The notes under the pieces were generated by a model. It was not told the origin of the DNA. It did not search any database and saw only the letters and a list, made by a program, of their open reading frames with translations. From positions 2,954,001-3,018,000 of the forward strand of contig NZ_JACFXW010000001.1 of assembly GCF_014158035.1 (NCBI RefSeq): a stretch of 64,000 nucleotides of DNA, read 5' to 3'. This document shows, in pieces, positions 30,447 to 40,145 of this stretch. Source of the DNA: Rhizobium sp. G21 (GTDB lineage: Bacteria; Pseudomonadota; Alphaproteobacteria; Rhizobiales; Rhizobiaceae). A program made the position numbers and the translations under genes. Within the stretch, counting starts at the first letter, position 1. Each line of letters opens with the position of its first letter.

Positions 30447-32358
30447 TCTGGTCCTGCCAGACTTTCACGCCGGCCGCGTCACGTCGCGATCTCGGTCTTT
30501 CTGGTTTGCCGGCAAAGACCAAGGCGCTGTCGGCGGACAGCAAGAAACGGTCCATCAGGTCGATCGGCCGCTGGCCCGTCCCGCCATAGCGGCTCCACTC
30601 GCTCGACCAGAGGAGACTCCACTCGCATCCCGCCGGCGCGGCGAACAACGGATCCGGCACGCTCGTCACAGGCAGGTCCGCTCCGAAATTGAGGAGCAGC
30701 AGAAGATCGCCGGCGCTCTCGTCAGCGAAGAAACGCAGGAAAAACGCGTTTGTCGACAGGACCGAGCCGTCGACCCGCCGGTCATCGGCTGCGCTCCTGA
30801 AAGCCGGTTGGCCGCGCCTGAGCGAGACGAGATCGGCATGCAGGGCGCGAGCCGATATGTTCTTTTCCCATTCCGACCAGTCGAGCCGCGATGACTCGAA
30901 TGTGGCCCGGTCACAGGGATCGGCGAGGCCGGCCTTGATCTCGGGGTCGCGGATGGACGGAAACTGGCTCAGAAAATCCGAGCGGCCATTGCGCACCAAG
31001 GCTTTCGTATCGGAATGCGGCTGGTCGGCGAAATAGTGGAAATTGGTGGCGGCGCCGAATTCCTGCCCCTGAAACAGCATCGGCGTCTGTGGCCCCAACA
31101 TCAAAAGCGCCGTCATGGCGCGAATGCGTGGCGGCGAGGCCAGGCTCGACATCCGCAACCCCTTGGCGGAGTTGGCGATCTGGTCATGGTTCTGCAGGAA
31201 ATGGATGAAATGCGACGGCTTCAGGTCGAGCGACGGCGATCCGCGCCGATAGTCCTGCCAATCATGACGCTGTCCCTGAAAGAGATAGCCGTATTTTGCG
31301 GCGGCGATGAATTCTTGCGGCGCGCCCCTGTGATCATGGAGATAGGCTTCGTTGCGCCCGGTCAGCGCGACCTTGGCGGAATGGTGGAAATCATCGTTCC
31401 ACAACGAATCCAGCCCGTCGCCGCCTTCTTCCAGCGGCTTGACAAGTCGGGCTTCCTGCGGCTCGTTCTCGCCGACGATGTAGATGGCGCGTCCCTTGCC
31501 GGCGCGGCGGCAGGCCCGGCTGATCTCGCCGACGATATGCGGCCGCGTCTTGTCGATCAGCGCCTGGATGGCGTCGATGCGCAACCCGTCGAAGTGAAAT
31601 TCCTCGATCCAGTAGGCGGCGTTGGCGATAAAGAATTCCCGCACCGGACCCGAATTCTCGCCATCGAAATTGATCGCCTCGCCCCATTCGTTGGCCGGTC
31701 CCTGGCTGAAATAGAAGCGGCTGAAATCCTTGAAGCGGTGGCCTGGGCCGAAGTGATTGTAGACGACGTCGAGGATGACGCCGATGCCGAGCGAATGCGC
31801 GGTGTCGATGAAGGCCTTCAGGTCGTCGGGGCTCCCGTAAAGCCGCGTCGGCGCAAACGGCAATACGCCGTCATATCCCCAGCCGAAGGCGCCGTCGAAT
31901 TCATTGACGGGCATCATCTCGACGACGGTGACGCCGACCTCCTGGAGACGCGGCAGCATCTTGGCCGCTGCCGCCCATGTGCCTTCGGGTGTGAAAGTCC
32001 CGATATGCATTTCATAGACCACTTGGCCGTCGCGGACGACGCCCGTCCAACCGGCGTCTTGCCAGACGAAGGAATGCGCGTTGACGACCATCGACGGACC
32101 GGTCGGTCCCTCGGGCTGTCGGCGCGAGGCGGGATCAGCAAACAGCGCCTCGCCGCCGTCCAGCCTGAAATGATAGAGAGCGCCTTCCTTGACGCCGGCA
32201 ACAGCCAGCGAGAAATAGCCGTCATCCTCTCTCTCCATAGGATGGTCATGGTCGTCGAGGACAAGATCCACTCTGTCGCGCTCCGGCGCCCAGAGCCGGA
32301 AGGCGCAGCCGTCTTCCCGCAGTTCAGCCCCGATCGGGTAACGACGCTCGGCGATCAT
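30436..32358 (-). CDS. treZ: malto-oligosyltrehalose trehalohydrolase
   Basis: GH13 enzyme of 640 residues releasing trehalose from maltooligosyl-trehalose. An N-terminal carbohydrate-binding domain (about 1-100, AFRLWAPERDRVDLVLDD) precedes the barrel, with DVVYNHFGP, the nucleophile segment DGLRIDAIQAL, GENEPQEA with the acid/base glutamate, and FLQNHDQIAN. A C-terminal beta domain follows. Its partner TreY is not in the window; the next gene upstream is an alpha-glucosidase with a four-base overlap (ATGA), so the two are co-translated and probably work on short maltodextrins. Confidence 0.92.
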   Translation of the reverse strand: MIAERRYPIGAELREDGCAFRLWAPERDRVDLVLDDHDHPMEREDDGYFSLAVAGVKEGALYHFRLDGGEALFADPASRRQPEGPTGPSMVVNAHSFVWQDAGWTGVVRDGQVVYEMHIGTFTPEGTWAAAAKMLPRLQEVGVTVVEMMPVNEFDGAFGWGYDGVLPFAPTRLYGSPDDLKAFIDTAHSLGIGVILDVVYNHFGPGHRFKDFSRFYFSQGPANEWGEAINFDGENSGPVREFFIANAAYWIEEFHFDGLRIDAIQALIDKTRPHIVGEISRACRRAGKGRAIYIVGENEPQEARLVKPLEEGGDGLDSLWNDDFHHSAKVALTGRNEAYLHDHRGAPQEFIAAAKYGYLFQGQRHDWQDYRRGSPSLDLKPSHFIHFLQNHDQIANSAKGLRMSSLASPPRIRAMTALLMLGPQTPMLFQGQEFGAATNFHYFADQPHSDTKALVRNGRSDFLSQFPSIRDPEIKAGLADPCDRATFESSRLDWSEWEKNISARALHADLVSLRRGQPAFRSAADDRRVDGSVLSTNAFFLRFFADESAGDLLLLLNFGADLPVTSVPDPLFAAPAGCEWSLLWSSEWSRYGGTGQRPIDLMDRFLLSADSALVFAGKPERPRSRRDAAGVKVWQDQITF

Positions 32359-34072
32359 GCCTGCGGCTCCAACGCCTTTGTCAGTTCCGCGGGTAGCGCG
32401 CTCTCGGCTTTGTTGTCGTCGGCGACGGCGACCAGCGTCTCTTCCAGCAGGGCGAAGGCCTCGTAGGGCTTCATCTCGATGTTTCCTTCCAGCCGTTCGC
32501 GCGGCTCGTAATTGGTGATCAGTGTCCGTCCTTGCGTCGAGAGCTCCGTCGGCAGCGTAGCGGTCACGATATCGGCGCTGAAGTTGGCCATCACGACGAT
32601 GCGCTCGTCGCCCAGCCGGCGGGTATAGACGAAGAGCTTGGGATGCTGGTCGAGATAGGATTGAAATGCGCCATGCACCATGATGGGGTGGCGCTTGCGA
32701 AGCTCGATCAGCCGCCGGTAATGATTCCAGATCGAGCGCTCGTCACCCATTTCCGTTTCGGCGTTGATGCGCAGGAAGTTGGGATTGGTCTCGATCCAGG
32801 GCACGCCGGTGGTGAAACCGCCATTCGGCGCGGCGCTCCATTGCATGGGCGTGCGTGCATTGTCGCGACCGTTCTGGTTGGCGCCGGCGATGAACTCTTC
32901 CGAAGAACGGCCCGCTTCGACATGCAGCCGGTGCATGTTCAACGTCTCGATGTCCTTGTATTGATCGATCGACGAAAAGGCGGCGTTGGTCATGCCGATC
33001 TCCTCGCCCTGATAGACGAAGGGCGTGCCCTTGAGGAAATGTAGCGCGGTGGCGAGCATGGTGGCGGATTCGCGGTGGAAGCCCGCGGCGTCGCCATAGC
33101 GCGAGACCGCGCGCGGCAGATCGTGATTGCCCCAGAACAGCGAGTTCCAGCCGTCGTCGGATAGCGCCATCTGCCATTTGCCGAGCACGGATTTGAGGCC
33201 GACGAGATCGAAGGGCTTCGGCTTCCATTTGCCATAGACCTTGTCCCATTGCTGGGTCACATGTTCGAACTGGAAGATCATCGACAATTCGTTACGGGCG
33301 CGGCCGGTATAAAGCAGCGCCGATCCCGGAGTGGCGCTCCAGGCTTCGCCGACGGTCAGCACATCGCGTCCGGCCAGGGTTTCGCGATGCATTTCCTGAA
33401 GATAGTCGTGCAGATGCGGACCGTCCGTCGTCACGCCCTCGTCGACCTGCTTGCCGATTCGGTCGATCACGTCCATGCGGAAGCCGGCGATGCCCTTGTC
33501 CAGCCACCAGTTCATCATGCCGTAGATGTCCCGGCGCATATCGGCGTTCTCCCAGTTCAGGTCCGGTTGCCGATGCGAGAACTGGTGGAAGTAATATTGG
33601 CCGGTTGCGGATTCGAATGTCCAGGCTGGGCCGCCGAAATCCGAATTCAGCTGGTTGGGCAGGCCGCCTTTGTCGGTGGGGTCGCGCCAGACGTAATAGT
33701 CGCGGAACGGGTTGTCGCGCGATTTACGGGCTTCCTGAAACCAGACATGCTCGTCTGATGTATGGTTGACGACAAGGTCGAGGAGAATGCCGATATCCCG
33801 CTTCCTCGCTTCCGAGAGAAGTTCGTCGAAATCGTCGAAACTCCCGAATTCCGGGGCGATCGCCTGGTAATCCGAAATGTCGTATCCGTTGTCGTCCATC
33901 GGCGACTTGAAGATCGGCGACAACCAGAGAAGACCGACGCCGAGCCGCTGCAGATAATCCAGCCGTGAGGTAATGCCGGCGATATCGCCGATCCCATCGC
34001 CATTGCTGTGTCGAAGAAGCTTCTCGGATAGATTTGATAGACGGTCTCGGACTGCCACCATGTGGTCTGCAT
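32355..34072 (-). CDS. alpha-glucosidase, GH13 (frameshift near 34010)
   Basis: Oligo-1,6-/alpha-1,4-glucosidase type enzyme of about 572 residues. Marks: DLVVNHTSDEHVWF, GFRMDVIDRIGK with the nucleophile aspartate, VGEAW with the acid/base glutamate, and FWGNHDLPRA. The first 20 residues (MQTTWWQSETVYQIYPRSFF) are in another frame, meeting the rest at GACACAGC near 34008-34013 (one base missing or two added) to give FFDSNGDGIGDIAGI. Start ATG 34070-34072 with GGAG seven bases before. No signal peptide, so cytoplasmic. Overlaps treZ by four bases. The exact sugar linkage is not shown by the sequence. Confidence 0.87.
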
Positions 34073-34170
34073 CTGGGTCTCCGGAAATCCATGGGAGGGA
34101 GTTCGCTCGTCTGATCGCGCACGGCGCCGGGGCCGACTCTCATGGTCGGACGATCCGACGCATGACGAAG

Positions 34171-34679
34171 TCAATTGCGCTTCAGGTCGATCTGACTGGT
34201 CACGACCGTTTTTCCGCTGGCGGGATCGCGGTCGGTGGTCACCAGCCGCATGCCGTTCGCGCCGACCTTTTCCACCGTCAACCGGGCGCTGCGGTCGCCG
34301 TTGACGGATTTCGCCCAGCGAATGTCGAGCTGCAGCGCATTGCCGGCGCGTTTGCCGGAAAGACCGGCTGGCCCGGTGCCTGCGCCGACATAGGTGCCGC
34401 GATAACGGCCTTTGGCGATCTTGAGATCGGCGCCGATCCGCCGGCTGATCACCACGAAGCCACGACATTTGCCGTTCAGCGACAAAGACGTCGCTTTGCC
34501 GACCGACGAGAGAAGGAGCAGGACACGTTGATCGGCGCACGGTTCGTGCGCGTCTTCACCGAGCCTCCGCCTTTCCATTCGCCGCTCAGGGAACGGAGAA
34601 ACGCTGCGTCATCCGCCTGGGCGGAAAACGGCGGAGTAAAGGCCAGAAGGGCGGCCGCTGCGATCATCACGGTTTTCAT
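34171..34679 (-). CDS. exported protein of unknown function (frameshift near 34512)
   Basis: About 168 residues. Signal peptide MKTVMIAAAALLAFTPPFSA, then DDAAFLRSLSGEWKGGGSVK. The frame breaks in GAGAGAAG at 34508-34515; joining the frames gives INVSCSF followed by SSVGKATSLSLNGKCRGFVV and a beta-strand-rich end (RYRGTYVGAGTGPAGLSGKR, later DPASGKTVVTSQIDL). It looks like a small periplasmic or outer-membrane-associated beta protein; the LSGEW opening recalls lipocalin-like exported rhizobial proteins, but I cannot name the function. Confidence 0.65.
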
Positions 34680-34739
34680 CTTGTCGCTCCTGACATTGCT
34701 TCTGTCGAGAACGACGAAAGGCTGCAGGAGTTCCGAAAC

Positions 34740-36203
34740 TCAGCGTTTCAGCGAGAGACCCACCAGGCCGGTCAGCGTTTCCTGCGCCGCCGATCCCTTC
34801 TGCGACGAGCGCTCCCAGGCGACGTCGGCGGTCAGGTCGAGCGAGCGCGAGATGCCCCAGGTGACGCCCGCGCCGAGATCGTAGACCGTCTGGTTGGCGG
34901 CGGCGGATTTGTAGTCGCGCCATGTCGCGCCGGCCGAAAGTTTGCCGCGAAGGTCCTCGATGATCACCTGCGTCAGAGCCATGTCGGTGGTATAGGCGAT
35001 GGAGCCGCTCGATCCCGCGGAAGTCGAGGGTTCGACGTCGGTCTTGAGGCCCAGCGCCACATCCGTCCCACGTTGCGGCGACCAGTTGGCGTCGCCGTTG
35101 ATGGTCAGGCCGGAGAGTTGATCGAGCCTGCCGTCCTTAAAGTCAGCGATCGTATAGCCGGCCCCGATCTCGCCGCGCAGTTTTTCGCCCATGTCGAACT
35201 CGACGCCGGTCTTGGCGGCGTAGAGATCGGCGTCGCGCAGATAGCCGGCGCCGTCGCGGGTATTGTCGTAGATCATCCGGCCATAGGATGCTTCGATGAA
35301 GGGAATGAGCGCAGGAGACAATTCGTAGCCGAGCCGACCGCGCAGCGTGGCGGTGTTCTGGTTGCGGTCGGATTGGTCGAGCCGCTGGCCTGTCGACAGC
35401 GTGGCGTCCCCATAGGTCTCGCGCTCGAAATCGACGCCGAGCGTGCCGCGGATAAGGCCGAGATCGCGGGTGATCGATGCGCCGGCGGTCCAGGTCGCGA
35501 CCTCTGCCTGATTGGTCGCCCCGTCGATCGCGTTGGCGTCGCCGATATCCTCGCGTTCGAGACTGTAGCCGGCGGTCAGATTGGCGATCATGTCGTTGGA
35601 AATGTCGAGCCGCAGAGCGGCGTTGATCGAGCCTTCGGGATCGTCGCTCTTAAAGCCGCTCAGCGTCTTCTGCCAGGTTCCGTTGGTGTCGATCCGCAAT
35701 TCGTGCTCGGACCAGTTGGAGGTCAGCGAGCCCTTCAGCCCGGTCTGCAGATAGGACCGGGTCTTGGTCCTGTCGCTGGATTTCTCGCGTTCGAAGCCGG
35801 CGCCGCCGGTGATCGTCGGCCGGAGCGTGAAGGCGCCGACCGGAATGCCGGGCGTCTCCTCGCTTTCGGGACGCCGGGCGCGCAGTCCGTCGACGGTCTG
35901 TTCCGACAGGTTTTGCCGGCCGAGATCCTGCCGAAGCGCGGCGTCGGCCGCCGCGTTCCGGTCGATATCGGCATCCGGCGTCGGCTGGACATCCTGTCGC
36001 GTTTGATCGTCCGCGTCGCCCGGTTCGGCGGTCTGGTCCGTCGTCGTCGCGGCCCAGGTCCGATCGGTTTCGTCGGAGGGCGGGGCCATGGTCGCGCTCT
36101 GGGCCCGGGCGTCTGCCGCACACATGAGGGTCGCGCCCGCCACGATCAGCAGCGAGGAGAGAATGCGCGACTTTAAGCGGGCGTCGAGGGCGCGTTTGGA
36201 CAT
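34740..36203 (-). CDS. outer membrane beta-barrel protein (BBP2_2/DUF2320 type)
   Basis: 487 residues with a signal peptide (LKSRILSSLLIVAGATLMCA, cleavage after ADARAQS). A disordered acidic region (about 37-110) is followed by alternating short strands (ITGGAGFEREKSSDRTKTRS, LTAGYSLEREDIGDA, AGATWRDYKSAAANQTVYDL) ending in GLVGLSLKR. This is the pattern of an outer-membrane barrel, and it resembles rhizobial DUF2320 proteins, some of which are near exopolysaccharide genes. The chain ends in R rather than the common terminal F. Specific role unknown. Confidence 0.75.
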   Translation of the reverse strand: MSKRALDARLKSRILSSLLIVAGATLMCAADARAQSATMAPPSDETDRTWAATTTDQTAEPGDADDQTRQDVQPTPDADIDRNAAADAALRQDLGRQNLSEQTVDGLRARRPESEETPGIPVGAFTLRPTITGGAGFEREKSSDRTKTRSYLQTGLKGSLTSNWSEHELRIDTNGTWQKTLSGFKSDDPEGSINAALRLDISNDMIANLTAGYSLEREDIGDANAIDGATNQAEVATWTAGASITRDLGLIRGTLGVDFERETYGDATLSTGQRLDQSDRNQNTATLRGRLGYELSPALIPFIEASYGRMIYDNTRDGAGYLRDADLYAAKTGVEFDMGEKLRGEIGAGYTIADFKDGRLDQLSGLTINGDANWSPQRGTDVALGLKTDVEPSTSAGSSGSIAYTTDMALTQVIIEDLRGKLSAGATWRDYKSAAANQTVYDLGAGVTWGISRSLDLTADVAWERSSQKGSAAQETLTGLVGLSLKR

Positions 36204-36372
36204 GCGAACCGGGTGATTGGCGTCAATGATTACTCATTGGTAAAGGAGCAAGGTTAACGAAGCGTTTCCAACTGGGGCCCGGCTGCAACGCGGGCCGCCT
36301 CGGCAGCCGCCTTAAATCGATTTTTGCCGAACCGTCTCTGGACAAGCGCGGCGGAAGGAGTAAACGACCGGC

Positions 36373-37368
36373 ATGAACGACACTATTCTGAACTTGACCG
36401 AGAGCGACGCCGCCCTCTCCGCGATCCGCACCATCCGCGCCGAGAAATCGGGGCTCGCCGACCTCGAAAAGGCGCTGTCGAACGGATTGTCGGAGAGCTT
36501 CACCGCCGCGATCGCCCGGTTGGGCGGCATTTCCGGTCGCGTCATCGTCACCGGCATCGGCAAGAGCGGTCATGTCGGCGCCAAGATTGCCGCGACGCTT
36601 GCCTCGACGGGCACGCCGGCATTCTTCGTGCATCCGGTCGAGGCCAATCACGGCGATCTCGGCATGATCACGCCGCACGACGCCATCATCGCTTTGTCCT
36701 GGAGCGGGGAAAGCACCGAGCTTCAGGGCATCCTTGCTTATTCCCGCCGATTCTCGATCCCGTTGATCGCGGTCACGTCGGGGCCGGATTCGACATTGGC
36801 GCGCAGCGCCGACATCGTTCTCTGCCTGCCGAAGTCGCAGGAGGCCTGTCCGCATGGACTGGCGCCGACCACATCGGCGCTGATGCAGCTCGCCATCGGC
36901 GACGCCATCGCGGTGGCGCTTCTTGAAGCTCGCGGCTTTACGGCAGGCGATTTCAAGACCTTCCATCCCGGCGGCAAGCTGGGCGCGACATTGTCGCATG
37001 TCCGCGACGTCATGCATGCCGGCGACCGCGTGCCGCTGGTGCCCAAGGGCACGTCGATGCCGGAAGCGGTGCTGGTGTTGTCGCGCAAACGCTTCGGTTG
37101 CGTCGGTGTGGTGGATGAAGAGGGACGCCTCTGCGGCATCGTCACCGAAGGCGACATGGCGCGCAATCTGGCCCGCGATCTCTCGGTGCTCGACGTGGAC
37201 GACGTCATGACGCCCAATCCGAAGACGGTGAAGGGCAACGTCCTGGCCGCAACCGCGATGGCGCTTCTCGAGCAATACAGCATTTCGGCGCTGATCGTCA
37301 TCGACGACGACCATCGTCCTCAGGGCATCGTGCATTTCCACGATCTTCTTCGGATCGGCGTCGCCTGA
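36373..37368 (+). CDS. kdsD: arabinose-5-phosphate isomerase
   Basis: Converts ribulose 5-phosphate to arabinose 5-phosphate, the first step to Kdo for lipopolysaccharide. 331 residues: an SIS sugar-isomerase domain (about 40-190: VIVTGIGKSGHVGAKIAATLASTG, then SWSGESTEL and EACPHGLAPTTSA) and two CBS domains (about 210-330, DVMHAGDRVPLV and DVMTPNPKTVKG). Same layout and length as E. coli KdsD/KpsF. Single gene; GGAAGGAG lies 14 bases before the ATG. Confidence 0.93.
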   Translation: MNDTILNLTESDAALSAIRTIRAEKSGLADLEKALSNGLSESFTAAIARLGGISGRVIVTGIGKSGHVGAKIAATLASTGTPAFFVHPVEANHGDLGMITPHDAIIALSWSGESTELQGILAYSRRFSIPLIAVTSGPDSTLARSADIVLCLPKSQEACPHGLAPTTSALMQLAIGDAIAVALLEARGFTAGDFKTFHPGGKLGATLSHVRDVMHAGDRVPLVPKGTSMPEAVLVLSRKRFGCVGVVDEEGRLCGIVTEGDMARNLARDLSVLDVDDVMTPNPKTVKGNVLAATAMALLEQYSISALIVIDDDHRPQGIVHFHDLLRIGVA

Positions 37369-37420
37369 GGAAAGGGCCGGCGAACCATATGAGCCGGCGT
37401 CAACCGCCCCGGGGCCGGCG

Positions 37421-37879
37421 TCAACCGGCCTCCACCAGCAGATCAGAGCCGTCGGCGGCCACGACTTTCACCTTCGCGCCGACCGGCAGATCGGGCCCTT
37501 TGACGACCCAGACCGTGTCGCCGAGCTTTACTCGGCCAAAACCGTTGTGGATGGGGTCGATGAGATCGCCCATGCGGCCGACCAGGCTTTGGGCGCGCTT
37601 GTTGAGCAACGGCTCGTCGCTGTCCTCGCCCCTTCGACGAAGCCAGCCCCTGCCGACGAACAGGAACAGGCAGGACAGGGCGGCGAAGGCCAGCCACTGA
37701 ATCTCCCAGGACCACCAGGCCGCATTCCAGGCGGCCAGAGACACGGCGCCGATCGCCGCGGCGGCGAGACCCACCCAGATCAGGAAATTGCCGGGTAGAG
37801 CGATCTCGGCGGCCAGCAACGCCGCGCCCAGGATCACCCAGCTCCAGGGTCCCAGCGATTGGATGAGCCCGATGATCAT
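37421..37879 (-). CDS. NfeD family membrane protein
   Basis: 152 residues: three to four membrane helices in the first 80 residues ([57 protein letters not shown]) and a soluble OB-fold domain at the C-terminus ([20 protein letters not shown]). NfeD proteins are encoded with SPFH/stomatin proteins and are thought to act together in membrane quality control. Its start overlaps the stop of the SPFH gene by four bases. Confidence 0.88.
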   Translation of the reverse strand: MIIGLIQSLGPWSWVILGAALLAAEIALPGNFLIWVGLAAAAIGAVSLAAWNAAWWSWEIQWLAFAALSCLFLFVGRGWLRRRGEDSDEPLLNKRAQSLVGRMGDLIDPIHNGFGRVKLGDTVWVVKGPDLPVGAKVKVVAADGSDLLVEAG

Positions 37880-38889
37880 GACTGGCCATCCGTGCGCGGC
37901 GCGAAGGGATTGACCACAGGCGTGGACGCTTGCGCCACTCGATTGACGGGACGTGGCGGCGCGCCGTCGGCGCCGAACACTTCCTTGGCGATGGCGCCGA
38001 TGCCGCCGAGCGTGCCGATCAGCGAAGAAGCCTCCATCGGCATCAGCACGATCTTGGAATTGCCCGCAGTGCCGATCGAGGTCAGCGCCTCGGTGTATTT
38101 CTGCGCGACGAAGTAGTTGATCGCCTGCACGTCGCCAGCTGCGATGGCTTCCGACACCATCTGCGTCGCCTTGGCTTCGGCTTGCGCCATGCGCTCGCGG
38201 GCCTCGGCCTCACGGAACGCGGCTTCACGCTCGCCTTCGGCTTTCAGGATCGCCGCCTGCTTGGCGCCTTCGGCCTTCAGGATCTGCGAGGCGCGGAAGC
38301 CTTCGGCTTCCAGCACCTGGGCGCGTTTTTCGCGCTCCGCCTTCATCTGCCGCCCCATGGATTCGACGAGGTCCGCCGGCGGGGTGATATCCTTTATTTC
38401 GACGCGGGTGATCTTGATGCCCCAGGGATTGGCGGCGTCATCGACGGTGCGCAAGAGGCGCTCGTTGATCGTGTCGCGGTTGGAGAGCAGTTCGTCGAGA
38501 TCCATCGAGCCCATGACCGAGCGAATGTTCGTCATGGTCAGGTTGAGAAGCGCCTGGTTGAGATTGGAAATCTGGTAGGCGGCCTGGGCGGCGTTCAGCA
38601 CCTGGTAGAAGGCCACCGCATCGGCGCGGACCGAGGCGTTGTCCTTGGTGATCACTTCCTGGGTCGGAACGTCGAGCACCTGCTCCATCACATTCATCTT
38701 CGCCCCGATCGTGTCGATGAAGGGAATGATGAGGTTGAGGCCGGGATGCAGGGTGCGGGTGTATTTCTGGAACCGCTCGACGGTGTAATTATAGCCCTGC
38801 GGCACCGTCTTGATGCCGGCGAACAGGGTGAGGATGATCAGGCCGACCACGACGATGACGGCGATATCCATTCCGGACAGGAATTCCAT
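37876..38889 (-). CDS. SPFH/Band 7 (stomatin-like) protein
   Basis: 337 residues: an N-terminal membrane helix ([20 protein letters not shown]), then the Band 7 domain ([41 protein letters not shown]), then an alanine/glutamate-rich coiled coil (about 190-250, [20 protein letters not shown]) and a proline-rich tail. Forms large membrane-bound rings. Operon with nfeD downstream (ATGA overlap). Similar to QmcA and slipin; not HflK/HflC, whose partner gene is absent. Confidence 0.9.
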   Translation of the reverse strand: MEFLSGMDIAVIVVVGLIILTLFAGIKTVPQGYNYTVERFQKYTRTLHPGLNLIIPFIDTIGAKMNVMEQVLDVPTQEVITKDNASVRADAVAFYQVLNAAQAAYQISNLNQALLNLTMTNIRSVMGSMDLDELLSNRDTINERLLRTVDDAANPWGIKITRVEIKDITPPADLVESMGRQMKAEREKRAQVLEAEGFRASQILKAEGAKQAAILKAEGEREAAFREAEARERMAQAEAKATQMVSEAIAAGDVQAINYFVAQKYTEALTSIGTAGNSKIVLMPMEASSLIGTLGGIGAIAKEVFGADGAPPRPVNRVAQASTPVVNPFAPRTDGQS

Positions 38890-38983
38890 GGCGTAAACGC
38901 TCCCTCTTGCTGTTCCGCTTCATCCTATACGTATACGTCTGACGGCGGGCGTTTATTTGCAAGAGGGGCGTTCGGCTCGTTTG

Positions 38984-40018
38984 TCAGACCCAGCCCATCA
39001 GTTCGCGGCGCACCTGCGCCTCGAGCGCGTCCATGCCTTCTTCGCTGTCGTTGAGGCAGGGGATGTGGGTGAATTTCTCGCCGCCGGCATGATGGAAGAT
39101 CTCTCCGGCCTCGCCGGCGATCTCCTCCAGCGTTTCCAGGCAGTCCGACACGAAGCCGGGATTGATGACGGCGATCCGCTTGACGCCGTCCTGTGCGAGC
39201 TTTTCCATGGTCTTGTCGGTATAGGGCTGCAGCCATTCTTCCGGTCCGAAGCGGGACTGGAAGGTGACCATCAGCCGTTCCTTCTCCCAGCCGAGACGTT
39301 CACGCAATAGACGCGTCGTCTTGTAGCAGGCGCAGTGATAGGGATCGCCCTTCTTGAAATAGGATTGCGGAATGCCGTGATAGGAGGTCACGACCAGTTC
39401 CGGCTCCCAGTCGAGGCTGGCGAGATGTTTTTCGATCGATTTCGCCAGCGCGTCGATATAGGCGGGGTGGTCGTGATAGGCCGGCACGGTGCGCAACGCC
39501 GGCTGCCAGCGCATGGCTTTCAGCGCATCGAAGGCCTTGTCGTTGACGGTGGCGGTAGTCGCTGCCGCATATTGCGGATAGAGCGGAAACAGCAGGATTC
39601 GGTCGCAGCCCTGGTCCTTCAATGCGTTGATGCGGTCCTTGATCGAGGGCTGCCCATAGCGCATGCCCCAATCCACCACGACATTGGCGAGATCGCCGAG
39701 CCGCGCCTGCATCTTCTCGGCCTGCGACCGCGTATAGGTGCGCAGGTAGCTTTCATTCAGGTCCTTGTTCCAGATCTCTTCATAGGCCTTGCCGACCTTC
39801 TGCGGGCGCTTGTTGAGCACGATGCCGAACAGGATCGGATACCAGAACCAGGGCGACCATTCGATCACCCGGCGGTCCATCAGGAATTCCTTGAGATAAC
39901 GCCGCATGGAGGTGTAGTCGGTGCCGTCGGGCGTGCCGAGATTGACGAGGAGAACCCCGACTTTTCCGATCTTGATCTCAGGGTGGTTCGGCGGGAAATG
40001 CTCAGGCGCGGCGCTCAT
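38984..40018 (-). CDS. hemH: ferrochelatase
   Basis: Inserts ferrous iron into protoporphyrin IX, the last step of heme synthesis. 344 residues: GVLLVNLGTPDGTDYTSMRRYLKEFL at the start, YPQYAAATTATV, and VTSYHGIPQSYFKKGDPY with the catalytic histidine (about 205), then FQSRFGPEEWLQPYTD. I prefer the second ATG (40016-40018), because GAAGGA lies seven bases before it but abuts the ATG at 40024. Monocistronic by appearance, with its own gap upstream. Confidence 0.95.
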   Translation of the reverse strand: MSAAPEHFPPNHPEIKIGKVGVLLVNLGTPDGTDYTSMRRYLKEFLMDRRVIEWSPWFWYPILFGIVLNKRPQKVGKAYEEIWNKDLNESYLRTYTRSQAEKMQARLGDLANVVVDWGMRYGQPSIKDRINALKDQGCDRILLFPLYPQYAAATTATVNDKAFDALKAMRWQPALRTVPAYHDHPAYIDALAKSIEKHLASLDWEPELVVTSYHGIPQSYFKKGDPYHCACYKTTRLLRERLGWEKERLMVTFQSRFGPEEWLQPYTDKTMEKLAQDGVKRIAVINPGFVSDCLETLEEIAGEAGEIFHHAGGEKFTHIPCLNDSEEGMDALEAQVRRELMGWV

Positions 40019-40086
40019 ATCCATTCCTTCAAATGACTGACGTTCTACGTGGGGCAGCGCCCCCGGATGAACCCGCGAGGGATATA

Positions 40087-40122
40087 GAAAATAAAGACGG
40101 CCCGGAAAAGTCCGGGCCGTCT
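40087..40122 (-). terminator. intrinsic terminator after the 5'-nucleotidase gene
   Basis: Minus strand: AGACGGCCCGGA (40122-40111), loop CTTT, TCCGGGCCGTCT (40106-40095), then TTTATTTTC. Twelve perfect pairs and a T run; lies 24 bases after the stop. Confidence 0.9.
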
Positions 40123-40145
40123 GGATAATGCGCCGATCTCGCGCC

